Positions 33,600-46,200 of a stretch of 64,000 nucleotides of DNA are shown piece after piece. The DNA comes from Cylicocyclus nassatus (taxonomy: Eukaryota > Nematoda > Chromadorea > Rhabditida > Strongylidae): positions 55,162,302-55,226,301 of the forward strand of contig CATQJL010000223.1 of NCBI GenBank assembly GCA_958299035.1. Direction: 5' to 3'. The notes under the pieces were generated by a model that was not told where the DNA came from, made no database searches, and saw nothing but the letters and a program-made list of their open reading frames with translations. The translations under genes were made by a program, and so were the position numbers. Within the stretch, counting starts at the first letter, position 1. Every line of letters begins with the position of its first letter.

Positions 33600-35310
33600 C
33601 GTATTGAACCATGGCCGCGCGCGTTCAGTTCCAGTCGCTTACCTGTTCGTCCAAACCGGCTCAAATGTTTCCTTTTTCAAGAACACAAACGATTACCATG
33701 ATTAGAAAGCGATCCGCATCCAGATCAATAGCTCACCGGATGCTGGACTGAGGCGTCCTACGTTCAACGTAGGCCCGCACCAGTCAGTTGCACTGATGGG
33801 GGGGGGGGGCTTACTACCGCCAATGTCTTTGCCTCTGCTTCATGAAATTTTCTGATACAGGAAACGAGTCACAGACTATGTACAGGTGCATAAGTTGTGT
33901 ACTAAACAATACTTCTGCTTTAGAAATATTGAACACCTTTGGGAGTTTCTCTGATTATGCGCAATTCAAAGGAAGTATTAGGTCATAAACAAAGTTTCTG
34001 GGCACTTCGAAATTTTTTTTCAAATTGCTGTAACTTCAAGCAGAATGATCCTTTTTGAGAGCTGCAAGCTTTGCTGCAAAGACAATGCTGTCTACAAGGT
34101 ACGCTTATTTTAATGATTTCTCGGTACTTCATTTAGCGCCACTAGCATGCGTAGTAAGGAAAAAGGTCGGCTTGAAATTCAGCCTATTAGCAGGAAATTT
34201 TTAGGCAAGGGGAGAGGTGGAGAGCTCATATCCGGTGGTAATGTAGAATTCTGCTGAGGGTGTTTATAGATTATGTCATATCGGTAAAAAAGAAGTCTTT
34301 TTGCACACTGATAATGCCCCATTTTTTGAGCTGATGAGTTTGAAGTCTTTCTTTTTTTTGCACGGAAGGAATCAGATTTTTGATTGCTGCAAATATTGTT
34401 GGGGTGATGTCTTGCACATCTTTTGGACCATCATCCAGGCGTAACGATTCTCACAATATAAACGCCAAGCAGGTACTGTCAGAGGCAAGTTTGAGAGCTT
34501 GTAATCTTTGTCCGCATTGTAAAATCCTAGCGCAGCTTCGGTTTTGCGGAAGTGGACTACCTCCTTATTCAGAGTGATCAACATTCAGATGGTTTTCTTG
34601 TTCACCGCGACAAAAATGCAGCAGAAAGAAAAATTGTGGAATTTTCATTGTTGCACAGACTTCCTTCTTTGGTGTGCAAAAATTGCTTGACATTGATGAA
34701 CATTGGGTGCTAATCTGAAAAGCTTAGGCTTTTTTCTACAAAGAGTATAAAATACATGCCGTTAAGATCCAAAGCGCGAAAAAATTAGTCCGAAAATGAG
34801 ATTTCCAAAACTGTCCGGAAACTTCCTTTACAACCTATAAGAAAGAACTAGGTATGACACCCAAAATAGCGGGTGGAAAATCACATTTTTACAAATAATC
34901 CCATCGTTCTTGGCTGAACCATTCATGCTTTTTAGATAGGGATTTACTGCTGCACTAGATTTGTCTCTTTTACCTTAATTTTACGAGTACACGACGCGTT
35001 CATTTCATTGCGTAAGTAGCTCGGCCGCTGAACCTCCAGATGGTTACTCTTCCACGCAATGCTTTGAAGTAAGGAGCAGCACGGTGGAGGGTACTTTGGC
35101 CACGAAATTCCCTGTTCTGTACAAGCTGGCCAAATTTAGAAAAAAATCAGGTGCGTCTTGCAATCGTGAAATTAGGAACATGAACTGCACAGTACATGAG
35201 ACGACTGGCGTGCTCTAAGTCGTAAGTGCGGAAGAACATCCGTTCGAATATGAGGCTACATTCAATTCCTATGTCACTTGTCTAGTTTTTGTCATCTGTG
35301 ATTTCAATTA
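33600..35310. other. No firmly supported feature
   Basis: A stretch at about 34990-35115 (minus) is open in two frames after a TTGTACAG acceptor and reaches an AAG/GTAAAAG donor. The two frames cannot be told apart, so no exon is called. A poly-G tract lies near 33800. Otherwise AT-rich noncoding sequence. Confidence 0.35.
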
Positions 35311-35317
35311 TTTCTAA

Positions 35318-36023
35318 CCAGTGCGTCACCTCTGCTTCGCAGAGGCTCGCGTTGGCCCTACGTTCTGTATGCCTTACATTCCCGCATAATAATGACATTG
35401 AAACTCACCGCGCTATGCACGGTATCACGAATGATTTGTAAACAACTACTCATTCTGAGAGCTTTTTTGTGTGGAATCGGTATTTTCGCGTGGATGAAAC
35501 TTTTCCGAGAAGAATAAATGCGAATTTGAACTGGCTTCTAGCCTTTTTATGGTCTGGTAGTTGCCGTAACGACGATGATCACCGTGGGCTAGATCTCTGC
35601 GCAAAAACCTTCTCAAATGATTAGGTAAAATCTTGGCAAATTGAACATTTACGCAACTAACTTTTTTCAGCGCCATTTTCGTAAAGTAATCAACTTTAGT
35701 TCAATTTTTTGGGCTAAGTCCATGGGTTGCACATCAGCTTGTTAATCATATCCATCACTTTGCAAAAAGTGGTGGTATAGGCCCAATTTTGCTGTCCAGA
35801 AGCCAAGTAAATCCGTTTGAAGCGCAATTTTTGAAAGATCCACTCAACAGATCCGCTCGTGCTTTTGCCTAGCGGACTTTCATGCTGCCAGCATGCGCCG
35901 CGCAAAATTTGGGCTCAAGAGGTCGGCTGGAACTCGCTCCACGAATTTCGTAACGGACAGACACACACACACACAAAAACACGTAAACAACCCTTAGCCC
36001 GTTATTATAAGTTATGATTGTTG
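35318..36023 (+). mobile_element. Dispersed ~700-bp repeat, copy B
   Basis: It matches 17611-18310 end to end: CCAGTGCGTCACCTCTGCTT start, ACTCACCGCGCTATGC, GATCCACTCAACAGATCCGC, ACACACAC tract and TTAGCCCGTTATTATAAGTT end. It is more than 10% diverged from copy A by eye, with small indels. Confidence 0.75.
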
Positions 36024-36112
36024 TCGCATCTTCTTTTCTTTTTTGATGGATTTACACCCTTGATCACATCTCTTTTGTTGATATCTTGAAACTTTCCTGA
36101 GAAGTAACTTAC

Positions 36113-37305
36113 AAGGGACGCTAAGGAAGTCCTGGCGGTATGATTTATAGCCGCGAAACCAAATAGTGCAAGAAACGTGCACAAAAAATCTTGGAATCTT
36201 CTTGCATTTTGCTAGTACTTTTTACATAAATTGTATTATCAAAAGTGTCCTGCTATAAACTGCGGTCGGTCACGATTAAAAGGAAAACGGGTAGAGAAAC
36301 GATTACCGCCAATAGGCGCCGCTTCGCGGACTGTTGGCCTTGCACTTTATCTTGCAATGTAAGGAGCAATAGTTCGCAGAGCTGACAGAAGAAATTCGTT
36401 TAAGCTCTTAGTTAATGCCGCCGAGCTGCCGCACGCAAAACTGACAAACCAGGGATTCGTGTCAGTGACTCCAAATAAAAACATTTGAAAAGATTTTCAG
36501 GTGTCTTTCGAAGGCCAATCATCTGGGAAGAATGAATTTCAAGCACAAACAGCTTTAACGAGCATGTTTGTTTACCTATAATATCGAACGTTAGAGTTTA
36601 ACACCAGCGCGAATATTTTCTTGAGGTTGATAATTGTTAACTGTATGCTGTTGTAATTCATGACAAAATATATTGATCAAACAGGAATTACACTCATCAG
36701 TTAGTGCACTTACTTCATACTCCGATCTCATATCAAAAGTTCTTACCATCACCGTGCTTTCTTGAAAGTAGCATGTTCTTGTCAAGAAACATAGGATGCT
36801 CGAAAATCGTGTTACCATCTTGCAGGTAGTCCAGTTGCGGAACTGCAATGCAACTTTGAGTATTGGTAATGGAATCACTTACCTATGCCTCACAACTGCC
36901 TTCCATGTTGGATTGTGGCGCAAAGACTGCGTTTCTTCCCGAGCAGAGCTTTCAGTTTTCTTACGCCCATTGAACTGGGAAAATTTGCTTAGCAACAATG
37001 CTATTTTACTGTATTTAATCGCCGTTGCCAGTCTCCTGTCTAGAGTGACAAATTTATGGAGGTAATAAACTTCATTTGGCTGAGGTCCACTGGCTCTGAG
37101 ATTTATGTTTATAGCGAAGTCTCATCCAATTACTGCGTCCGTCTGTTCAGCGTCCGTAAGATCATGAACTATTGCAGGATATACATTGTACTTGCGAGTT
37201 TGGACCTTACTGATTGCGCAAACAAGAACACGAACATCAAACAAGCATAGGACGTGCTCTCTGAGTGTCGAATTCTTAAGTATTTCTGAGATTTTTGAGA
37301 GTTGG
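36113..37305 (-). CDS. Three phase-matched exons, unidentified protein
   Basis: Exon 37211-37305 (acceptor TCTTGCAG, donor GTAAGG) encodes SEILKNSTLREHVLCLFDVR and VLVCAI, one base over. Exon 36747-36842 (acceptor ATTGCAG, donor GTAAGAAC) starts with two bases and encodes QLDYLQDGNTIFEHPMFLDK and NMLLSRKHGD, one base over. Exon 36113-36211 (acceptor ACTAG, donor GTAAGTTAC) starts with two bases and encodes KKIPRFFVHVSCTIWFRGYK and SYRQDFLSVP, one base over. Every junction keeps frame. I recognise no family, and no signal peptide or clear membrane helix lies in these parts. Neither the first nor the last exon is known. The gene could be the same as the PAN-bearing one downstream on this strand. 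Confidence 0.45.
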
Positions 37306-38418
37306 CTGCAAGAGACGGTTTGTAGAAGAGAGTTCTACGTTTAGCAGTACGTAAACCTTTTCTACTGTTTGGGCTTGACTCTAAACCTGAATTACCAATG
37401 GACTGGCGTACTAATTTTTATCAACGTAAAATGAGGAGAAATTGTAACAACATGATTCTCAGGCAAATGATTATCATAGCAGAGGTATGATCTCTCCCGG
37501 CCAATACAGATTCCGCAAAAGCTGCAAACTTCTTCATCTAGAGACTGCTCTTAAAGCCTTCCCTGCTGAGATACATCGTCCAGAAGGGGCAGGTCGTTAT
37601 GTCTTCGTTAGTCTCCGTCAGTCTGCTACAGGTTCTGCATCTCAGCACTTCCTATGCCTGTCACCTGAGCACAACGGAGGCCATTGAGTTTCTAAAAGTT
37701 TCAGACAATTCAGAGGAACTTCCGCAGGATAAACGGAATTTGCAGCGGTTCCGCAGCATTCTAATTATTGGGGAAGTGTACGCTCCGAAATGCGAGGTTT
37801 CCGCAAATAATTGACGTCATGGCGTCAGAGTTTGCTGCAGCAAACATCGGGTTTTTTTCCTGCCTTCAATCTTTCCTACAACTAAGCTTTCTAACTAAAC
37901 CTGCCTTGATTAGAGCAACGGCTCTCGGATTTGCTCAATAATCCGTTTTATCATTCATTATTGTACAGTGATATTTAATTTATCCTAATTATGCACTCAT
38001 GATGCGCCAAAACAAAAGCTAGGCCAAGACATCGTAACATAAAACATCGAATGCAAAAGCACGGATCATTCAAAAAACAAGTGAGCTTTTTTCGAAGTAG
38101 AAAATACTTGCAAAAAACCAAATTAGAGAGTGAACTCAGTCGAGGCCCAAAGGTGCAAGTCTGCATATATGGATACATAGCAGGTAATCCTTCAACTCGA
38201 ACTCCTCTGCAGGCAGATGCTTTGAAGCAGTGTAGTTTTCACTTTTGGATTACAACTGCATCCGCAGGAGTTCACCTGAAAGAATTACTGTCAGCAAATA
38301 TTTGCATCAAAACGACGCAGAGACACGGAAATGCGAAAGAAAAACGATCAAGCATATTTTGCAGTAGACGCAGACTGCGATATCAGCTCAATGGTCCCGC
38401 TAAAATGGCTGCTTCTCT

Positions 38419-38882
38419 TACAAGGAAAGAAAGGTTGGTCGAAGTGGCCTTTTGAAATAATTTGTACACTGCCTTGTAGAGCTTGGAACGCTGATTCCAA
38501 ATTTACCTTTGCTATCTGCTTCGGGCTTCTGGGCGAGGAGTTATGAAGGTTTTTATGAGTAAAAATCTGAATGCAAGAGTAGGCTAAAGCTAGTCGTAAC
38601 ATTTTTTATAGGGCTCAATTGGTAGTCGGGTCACTCGGTGCAACAAATATTCTTGAATCAAATTAATTCGCTGCTGCCTCATTTGAAAATCGGGAAAAGG
38701 TTACGACTGATTTTACCCTACTTTTGCATTCAGATTTTTACTCACAAAAATCTTCATAACTCCTCGCCCAGAAGCCCGCAGCAGATAGCAAAGGTAGATC
38801 TGGAATCAGCATTCCAAGCTCTACAAGGTGATATACACCTCATTTCAAAAAGCCACTTTGACCAACCTTCCTTCCCTTGTTA
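38419..38882. mobile_element. Foldback MITE, copy A
   Basis: The ends are TTACAAGGAAAGAAAGGTTG and the complement of TAACAAGGGAAGGAAGGTTG. The arms share GAACGCTGATTCCAAATTTA and GGGCGAGGAGTTATGA blocks over about 170 bases each. The centre contains CAATTGGTAGTCGG. A close second copy lies at 51711-52176 inside a TMTC2 intron. A diverged piece occurs near 63787-63900. Confidence 0.85.
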
Positions 38883-39677
38883 GCAAAGATTTTGATCGTT
38901 CATAATACTTATCAACTAAGTTCATGATGCGCTAAAACGATGGTGAATATCTGTTAGTCATACACAGAGCCGAAACAATTACAAAAACCTCATAAGATTT
39001 ACAGCATTGGATTTTGCGACTCTTTTCAAAAGAAGATAGTGGTTTGATACTCAGAAAAAGCTGGACAATAACTGTAGCAAAATTGAATTCCAATTCTGCA
39101 GCGCTTGGAACTACAAGGACTTCAGATCCCTCAATCAATGGACCATTTCCCTTGCAAGATGGGTAGAAATTTTTACAATCGTTGCATTTGTGAAATTCTT
39201 GCGTCCATTAAGCTCCCCTATTTTGAAGTTTTCTTGATTTTTAACGACAAGGATAAAGGAATAAGGAATAAAGGAAACTACGCCTTCCTTCCCTCTTAAT
39301 TCTTGACCCACACTTAGCGCGTAGTACAGAATTTTCTGACTGAAGACTTCCGCTTTTGTATCGTAGTTGTTGATGCATAAAAACCGTTATGCCTGTCGAA
39401 CGTAAAGAATGCTAAAGAACTATTGCTAAAGGCAAAAGTTGACAAAAAACACACACACATGGGAAAGTAGAATGGACTGGCTCTAAAAGACTATTGATAA
39501 TATTGTGTGCACTACATACCTAGTAAAATTATGCAGAACAGCGGTCTCAACCAGCACTGTAAGAGATATTCCTTCATCTGGAGGCATAGCTCGAAAATCT
39601 ACTTCTTGCGCAAATCAGTCTAGATTCTGTGTGCTTGTTTGCTACGCATGGTGGGTTACCACCTCAGTCCTTGTTAG

Positions 39678-39911
39678 CTTGATTATGCAAAGAAGCTCAT
39701 GCCGACCCCCATTAAGCCGCACGCCACCAACGTTTACAGCTATGCGCGACCTATTAATTATCGCCTCGGCACGGAATCGAATTTCATAAGAGAGATAATG
39801 GCCGAGCTTCTACTGAACGAAACGTATCCTTCTATAGTCGCAACTCTGGCAAGGAGAAATCTTGATGTGCACGTTTACAAAGGCGATGGCGAATGTGTAC
39901 AATCAATATGA
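39678..39911 (+). CDS. Candidate terminal exon, unidentified protein
   Basis: After a CCTTGTTAG acceptor the plus-strand frame is open for 77 codons to a TGA. It encodes YAKKLMPTPIKPHATNVYSY, then ARPINYRLGTESNFIREIMA, ELLLNETYPSIVATLARRNL and DVHVYKGDGECVQSI. It is hydrophilic and protein-like, with no Cys pairs or helix marking a family. An internal ATG at 39699 could also start it. No upstream exon was placed with confidence: open segments near 37487-37814 on this strand are possible but have competing frames. Confidence 0.4.
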   Translation, partial: LDYAKKLMPTPIKPHATNVYSYARPINYRLGTESNFIREIMAELLLNETYPSIVATLARRNLDVHVYKGDGECVQSI

Positions 39912-40451
39912 CCAAACAAAATTCCCAAAAAACGGATTGGTGAAGTGTGCTTTGAAATTTGTTGAAACTCGTTCTCCAATACCTCTTTGGTAATACTCAT
40001 TCATTCATTCATTCATCGTATCTAGCGCAATCGCCCTCAGCCTTAAAGACAGTGTCTCACAGAAGTAGAGGTCGCGCGGATTTTCACATATTCTATTATA
40101 GGGACCTCTAGATAGGCCATTGCAACAAGTCCCACTCAATTTGACCCCTCTACGCTGAGAAAAATTCGCTCAAAGTGGTACGCGGAGAGCCTGTTGGTAC
40201 GCGCGGACGACTCCTTCGGTCTCCCCCTTACGCGTTTGAACATGTTCCTCCACTTGGCATCCACCTCCCCTCTGTTACTGCCACTGTGGCTGATGCTAAA
40301 TTTGTAAGGTACAACTCGTTCATGTTGCTTCCGCGGGGCCTTCAGAAAACGGGGTTTTTGAAAACTTCGTGCGATTTTAGGCCCATACAGTGCTAGACAG
40401 GGTCCGACAGGCTTGCAAAATGCAAAAAACTCGGCAACTAAATTTTGGTGA

Positions 40452-40838
40452 GACATTGCCTTTAAAGGCACCGTCCACCCAAAATTTCAATCTCCATGTT
40501 TTCGCTGTCCCAGGGCCTTCCCATACACCTGATTCCGAATATCAAGTTGGAAATCCGCGAAAATCACGAAAAACCCCTGTTTTCAGCGCCCGCAGAGCGA
40601 TTTCTTCGGAACGGTGATTGGTCGGACGCGCACGGATGGGCGCGGGACGAACGTCACGCCCACTCAAAGGGGAGGAGCCAACATGGCGAATCTGTCATCC
40701 GAGCGATTTTCGAAGCAATTTTCTCGCTTCGGAAGCAACTTTGGGCAACGCGAGTTGGATGAGTATACCGTTGGGGGCCCCACTACTGTTAGGCATCAAA
40801 ATCTCAGCGACCCCATTTTGAGTGGACGGTGCCTTCAA
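40452..40838. mobile_element. MITE with AAAGGCACCGTCCACCCAAA ends
   Basis: The left end AAAGGCACCGTCCACCCAAA is matched at the right by the near complement ATTTTGAGTGGACGGTGCCTT. The interior is GC-rich for this window. One-ended relatives lie at 57586-57700, and elements with related CCTTTAAAGGCA ends at 15163-15442. Confidence 0.75.
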
Positions 40839-40859
40839 TGGAATACCCCAAAATCTTAT

Positions 40860-43267
40860 AGACGAGTAAGACTATCGAGAACTAATGATTTCAACTTCAA
40901 AAATATGTAACAAATCCGGGCGAAGGTAAGGCTTGCAGTACATCAGACGATAGCTTCGCAAAAAAAATCAAACATAGACAATGCCTGAGTTTACTGCAAG
41001 AAAAGGCTGAGAGCGGTGTCGGTAAGACTTTTAAAATTGAAATTGCACCATTTTAAAAAGCTCAAAATGGGGTTCGAGTAATGCGATCTTATTTTTACCG
41101 CGTGGAAATGACCATTTTAGAGTTAAAGGCGTAAGTCTAAGAAATGGATTTACCTACTAGATTTCAGGATCTAATCGAGGTAGTTCACCAGTTCGGCCTC
41201 TGATTCTTAAGAAGCGACAAGTTAGTAATGTTTTCGATTTGTTGATAATGGATTTCAAGCCTGCTAACCGGCGAAGTAATCCAGTCTTAGATGCATCGTG
41301 TTTGAGAACAATAGCTTCTAGTCATCTGCGGGTACGGTTGTGAAAAATATGGCTAAAACGTCCCATCGGAAAATAAATGCACTTTTCTCGATGCAAACAG
41401 CATGCTTAGGAAAAGCTACGCTACCTGGCACATGGAGAAATAGTATTGAAATTGTCAAAAAAATTGTAGAAATTGTTTATGAGGGTTTAATTTCATGCTG
41501 CAAATTCAATTTACCTTCATATAGAGTGTATTAAAGAACAAAAAGCCGCCGCAGGAACATTTTAATAGTGCAATTACTCTCCTGTACTACAAATGCACCC
41601 ATCGTCAGCCAAATTTTGCCATCTCGTGAGAGTTGCGGTAAGAATATGCAAATACTGATTTGTATAATGCCAAGAATGGGTGTGCTATCTTTGAGAAACG
41701 TATGTCAAACAATTGCAATAAATCATAATTTGTTAACGCTAAACACGGTCATTGCTTTCGAAAGCTAATGCAGCCTTATCAGCGCATGAAAAAAAGTTAG
41801 AAAGAAGAAGCTGGTACCTTTTTCCGGGAACTCAGCAATTTCTGACAGAATATGTACGAAACGTGGCAAGAATAATGCAGTGGAGCTTACCGCATCATAG
41901 TGAAAGAAAATTTTTACACTCCATATTTTGCTTGAGTCTATGAGAAGACACTCGTCATCTGCCAGGCAACTCGAAGTTTTGCTTGAAGGCCTAAAATGCT
42001 GCATTTAATTACATCAGCTTGTATTGATGTGATAGTGCAAGGGTAGAACGAAGGTGATCCTCACTCTAAAAAGAGCTCAGCTGCTATAAAGAGTTATCAT
42101 TAGATCACTATAAAGGTTCATTCCCTTTCGAGAAAATTGCTTCACTTATGATAACGATTCGTAACTCAATTATTAAAGTGTCCCGTAATTTTTTACCGTT
42201 TTTACTACATCCGTCGTCTTTTGGTATCATTTCTCCATTTAATGTGGCTTACGTAATCATTCGACAAGGAAAGAAAGCTCTACAAGATTGCTATCAAGAG
42301 AGTTTGTTCAAATCGTATTCCACGTGAAGTTTTGAGCTGAAATCTGATAACAGTCAAAAACAAACTTACCGACAAAAATCGTATCTCCGCCACAGAAAAC
42401 CTTAATTTCCCCATTTATTTTAGTATGTGCTTGACAGATCAAATATTTGATTGTGTACTTTCCGTGTCTTTTCCATGGCTAGAAATAAAGGAAAATGAAT
42501 GGAGTAAAATGGCAAGCTCCACCCCTATAGGTCCTGAGCTCCTCCCGCGAGAAGATTCTGTAACAAGCTGATCTAAATTAGTGATCGTCAGCCAACTCAT
42601 ATTTTATTCAGTCATTGTAGTATTCAATAATCGACGAATGACTAAATCACACAAGACCTTTAGACTACTAAATGCAATGTTTGACCATATGTAGTTCACA
42701 TGGCGCATTCCCTGCTCATCACCATAAATCACGCGGAATAGCTCAATTTGTGGGTAGAAACACTAGCCACAGACTAATTAGACCAATCCCGAATCTTAGT
42801 CCGTAGACTCCTGCGTGATTGTTCGCTTACCATGCACTTATATTCTTCCCATAGCATACTTACACATCAAAATTATCTGTAATAGGACTTTTTTGTGATA
42901 TTTGAGGCAGAAAACCCCACAAAATATATATGGGTGAATATGTTCTTTGAGACCAGTCTTGGTCTGAATCTGCGTTAGCAGACAGTTTCTCACCTATAAG
43001 ATGGGAAGAAGAGATGACGGAAAGAGGAGAGAAGAGAAAGTTGGAAATAGGGTTACCAAACATTCGAGAGTTTCTTACCTAAAAACGCGGACCCCAAGTT
43101 TTCCGTGAACGCAGGAAAACAGAACGACATTTTCCTTTCATTTTTTGCACGAAATCTAATTTTCTTAGCCTCTTCACAATCTTATTTTACGCGCAAATAT
43201 CGCTGAGATAACCTCTACGCTCGAAACAACAAGCTCCTAGCAGCTCATACTAATCCTATCCTCTTTG
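40860..43267. other. Upstream region of TMTC2, no supported gene
   Basis: Mostly AT-rich. A one-sided piece of the MITE family found at 19987 (AAAAACGGTAAAAAATTACG on the minus strand) lies near 42176-42215, followed by GAAAGAAAGCTCTACAAGAT, a phrase shared with the foldback at 45338. No promoter element could be defined. Confidence 0.4.
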
Positions 43268-46200
43268 ATGCAAATGTTGTCACTCCGAGTAGATCTTTCT
43301 CAGTGGACCTTGGCCTCATCCAAGGGCGGGGCTGTTTTGCACGCTGTGAGGGTCTCCTTTGAGGCGGCGAAGAAAGTGACTAGCTCTCATCTACTCATGA
43401 TGTCCGTCCTTGCTCGACTTCGTGGGAATTATGCCTTTATACTCGTATTCACAACTGCGATTTTACTGTTTAGCAACACCTTTACAGCGGATTTTGTCTA
43501 CGATGACAGGTTTGTTGAATTTCAAGCTTATGGACGTTTCCTATGCCTTTTAGAAAAAAATTTCGAGAACAAGTCTCTGCTACATCATCCTCTCAAACGC
43601 AGTTGAGCTGGCTATCAATTTTGATTTGACCTCACACTTTTAGTAAGCAGACAAAAGTTTTTCACAATTGGACTTCTGTTAAACTCTAGTAATGCAGTTT
43701 TTGCAAGATAAGTTTCCATTATTTGATTAGGAGCTCAGAAAAGTCAGTAGTAATAGTAATTTGATATTTTGCTCTTACATGGCTAAGTACGTCAAAATTT
43801 AGAGTTAGCTTTCGTGTTGAGGGAGCATTCACATGTTATTAGCTTCCTATGAATGTTTTTTATCTTTGCAAAACTGAGCAGATTGTGATCTCTACAAGTA
43901 GGTAAAATTTTACCTTCCTTCAGATGATAGAAAAGTGGGTGAAAAACACATCCACATGATACAAGAAATTTTCAAATTGTAAATATTGAATTGTCTGTGA
44001 TTTTTTAAGCCTCAAACCATTGAACTTTGCAAGAATAGGGTACCTAAAAAATGTAGCTGTACTGTTGGATGTATGAGCTAATCTATTTTGAAGGAACACG
44101 AACCTAGGGAAAGTCGCCATGTACTGCTCAACTTTCTTCTTCAAACTGGGCGGAATTTAACATTTTGCCCAATATTGAGTTCTGACTACGAAAAACTGCG
44201 GCAAATTTATGCATAAGTGTTGAATCTTAGTACTGGCATAAGTAGGAGGTTTCTAGATTTTCGGGTTAGATCCGGTTTTGTCGCAACTAAGTCCTCAATT
44301 TGTTTCGGAATTCGTGAAAAAAATAAAAAATTATCATGCTGCCTTCTAGAGGCCATCTTCTCGAGTTTGCTCTGCTTCGAATACCTGTGCTCCGCTTAGA
44401 TTCAAATTGAGTATTATTTGTTATTTGTTTGTGTCGGAAAATATATGGCAGTCTACTGATTATTTGATTATGCTGCTACCTTTTTGAGAAGAATTTTATG
44501 CTCTTGCACAACAGTCCCGAACACCTTCTGCCACCTGCAGTAAAAGTCATTCACGAACACTAATGCCGAGTGTGATGTTCGGCGTTGGGCCTATGTTCGT
44601 ACGCATGTAAATTAGGGAATGCGCGTCTAGGGAGCTGAGCATGTTGATGGATTGCATTGTCAGTCGAGGTGGCACAAAAGTTCCCTAAGGAATGGATTTG
44701 CATGTCAAGGGAGTCTTTAGCAACGCGAACATTAGGGACAGTCAGTTGCAATAGCATTGTAGACGACGATCCGCCAAATGTAAGAGCTGGTATTCTGTGG
44801 CTTTGCTGGCGTTAGGGGGCAAGCTTCTATTTGATCTGATACAAACCCATTTGCTCGCCATTGATAATTTCCATTACCTGCTCTTAATGGGATTATCCCA
44901 GATATGGCAAATGCTATCTCGGAGATGGAGATCGCTAGATTAGCTAATACAAATGAGAAAAGGATAAAGAAAGAGTTTGTGTTTCATAGTACGTGTTTTG
45001 ACCATTCTTAGCTGTAGTATCAATTTAGAGAATTCTCTGAAAGCAGTAAACACAAACCCCAGCATGCCACCAAAAAACGACGATACCCTTGCTTATTTCA
45101 TCATATCCTTTTCTGAAAACAACCAGAGCTGAAGAAGATGATAAATTTTATAACTTTAGAAATTGACCTGCATTTTCCAAGTACAGGAGAAAAACCGAAA
45201 CGTTTTCCGACTTTTTACAATTATAATTGAAATAGAAATTATTCGAATAATTACTGTTCATCTATCAAATATACATCTCAGCGCTGGTCATTATATTCAT
45301 TTTAGACGTTAGAAAGAACCACCGACCTAAGAAATATATGGTTGTTACATAAGCCTTGTTACACTCCGTATACTTACAGCGATAAGTCCTACGCTTCATA
45401 TTTTCACTAGGGCTCTAGGATACCACTCGAGAGAGCAAAGCAAGCTCTACAAGATGGCAAGCGCAGGTTTGCACTAGCCTCGATCCGCCGCAAGTTCAAA
45501 GCCGTAATTCGAGTCGCATTCAATGCTCAATAAATCGAAAAATTTTATATCTTTGTTCAAAAAATCCTATGGATCTCCCGCTTGCTTATATAGATAACAC
45601 TTCACATCAGGCATTCATATATACAGTTACTGTATTTTTTGCTTAGCTAGGAGTCGAGAAAATTAAAATTCTTTTACTTACACAAAAACAAATTTATGCT
45701 GTTTTCACGCATGTTATTGTTTACTACTGTCCTTAAGAAGTAACATCGTAAATTTTCAGCTTCGCACAAACGCTAGTTTTCGAGATACATCGAATTTAGC
45801 CCTCTTAACTCGGATGTTCCACATTGAAATTAACATTTCTCGAAAACGACCTTATGAAAGGCTGAAAATTTACGTTTATATTTCTTAAGGCCTGTAGTAA
45901 ACAATTACATGCGTGAAAACAGCATAGCTTCGATTTTGTGTAAGTACAAAAATTTCGATTTTCTCGACTCCTAGCTAAGCAAAAAATACAGTAACTGTAT
46001 ATATGAATGCCTGATGTAAAGTGTTATCTATGTGAGCAAGCGGGATCCGTAGGATGTTTTTGAACAGAGATACAGAATTTTTTGATTGTTTGGGCACTGA
46101 GTACGACTCGCATTTCGGCTCCAAACTTGCGGCGGGTCGAAGTTAGTGCGAACCTGCTCATGATATCTTGTAGGGCTTGCTTTGCTCTATCGAATGGTAC

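Noticed and set aside
36591..36878. 95-codon minus-strand frame
   Set aside because: It reads the exon 36747-36842 in a different frame and runs through its donor. The spliced frame joins neighbours in phase.
38051..38455. 134-codon plus-strand frame
   Set aside because: It enters the MITE at 38419, and the part before has Lys/Arg/Ser-rich composition with no acceptor or motif.
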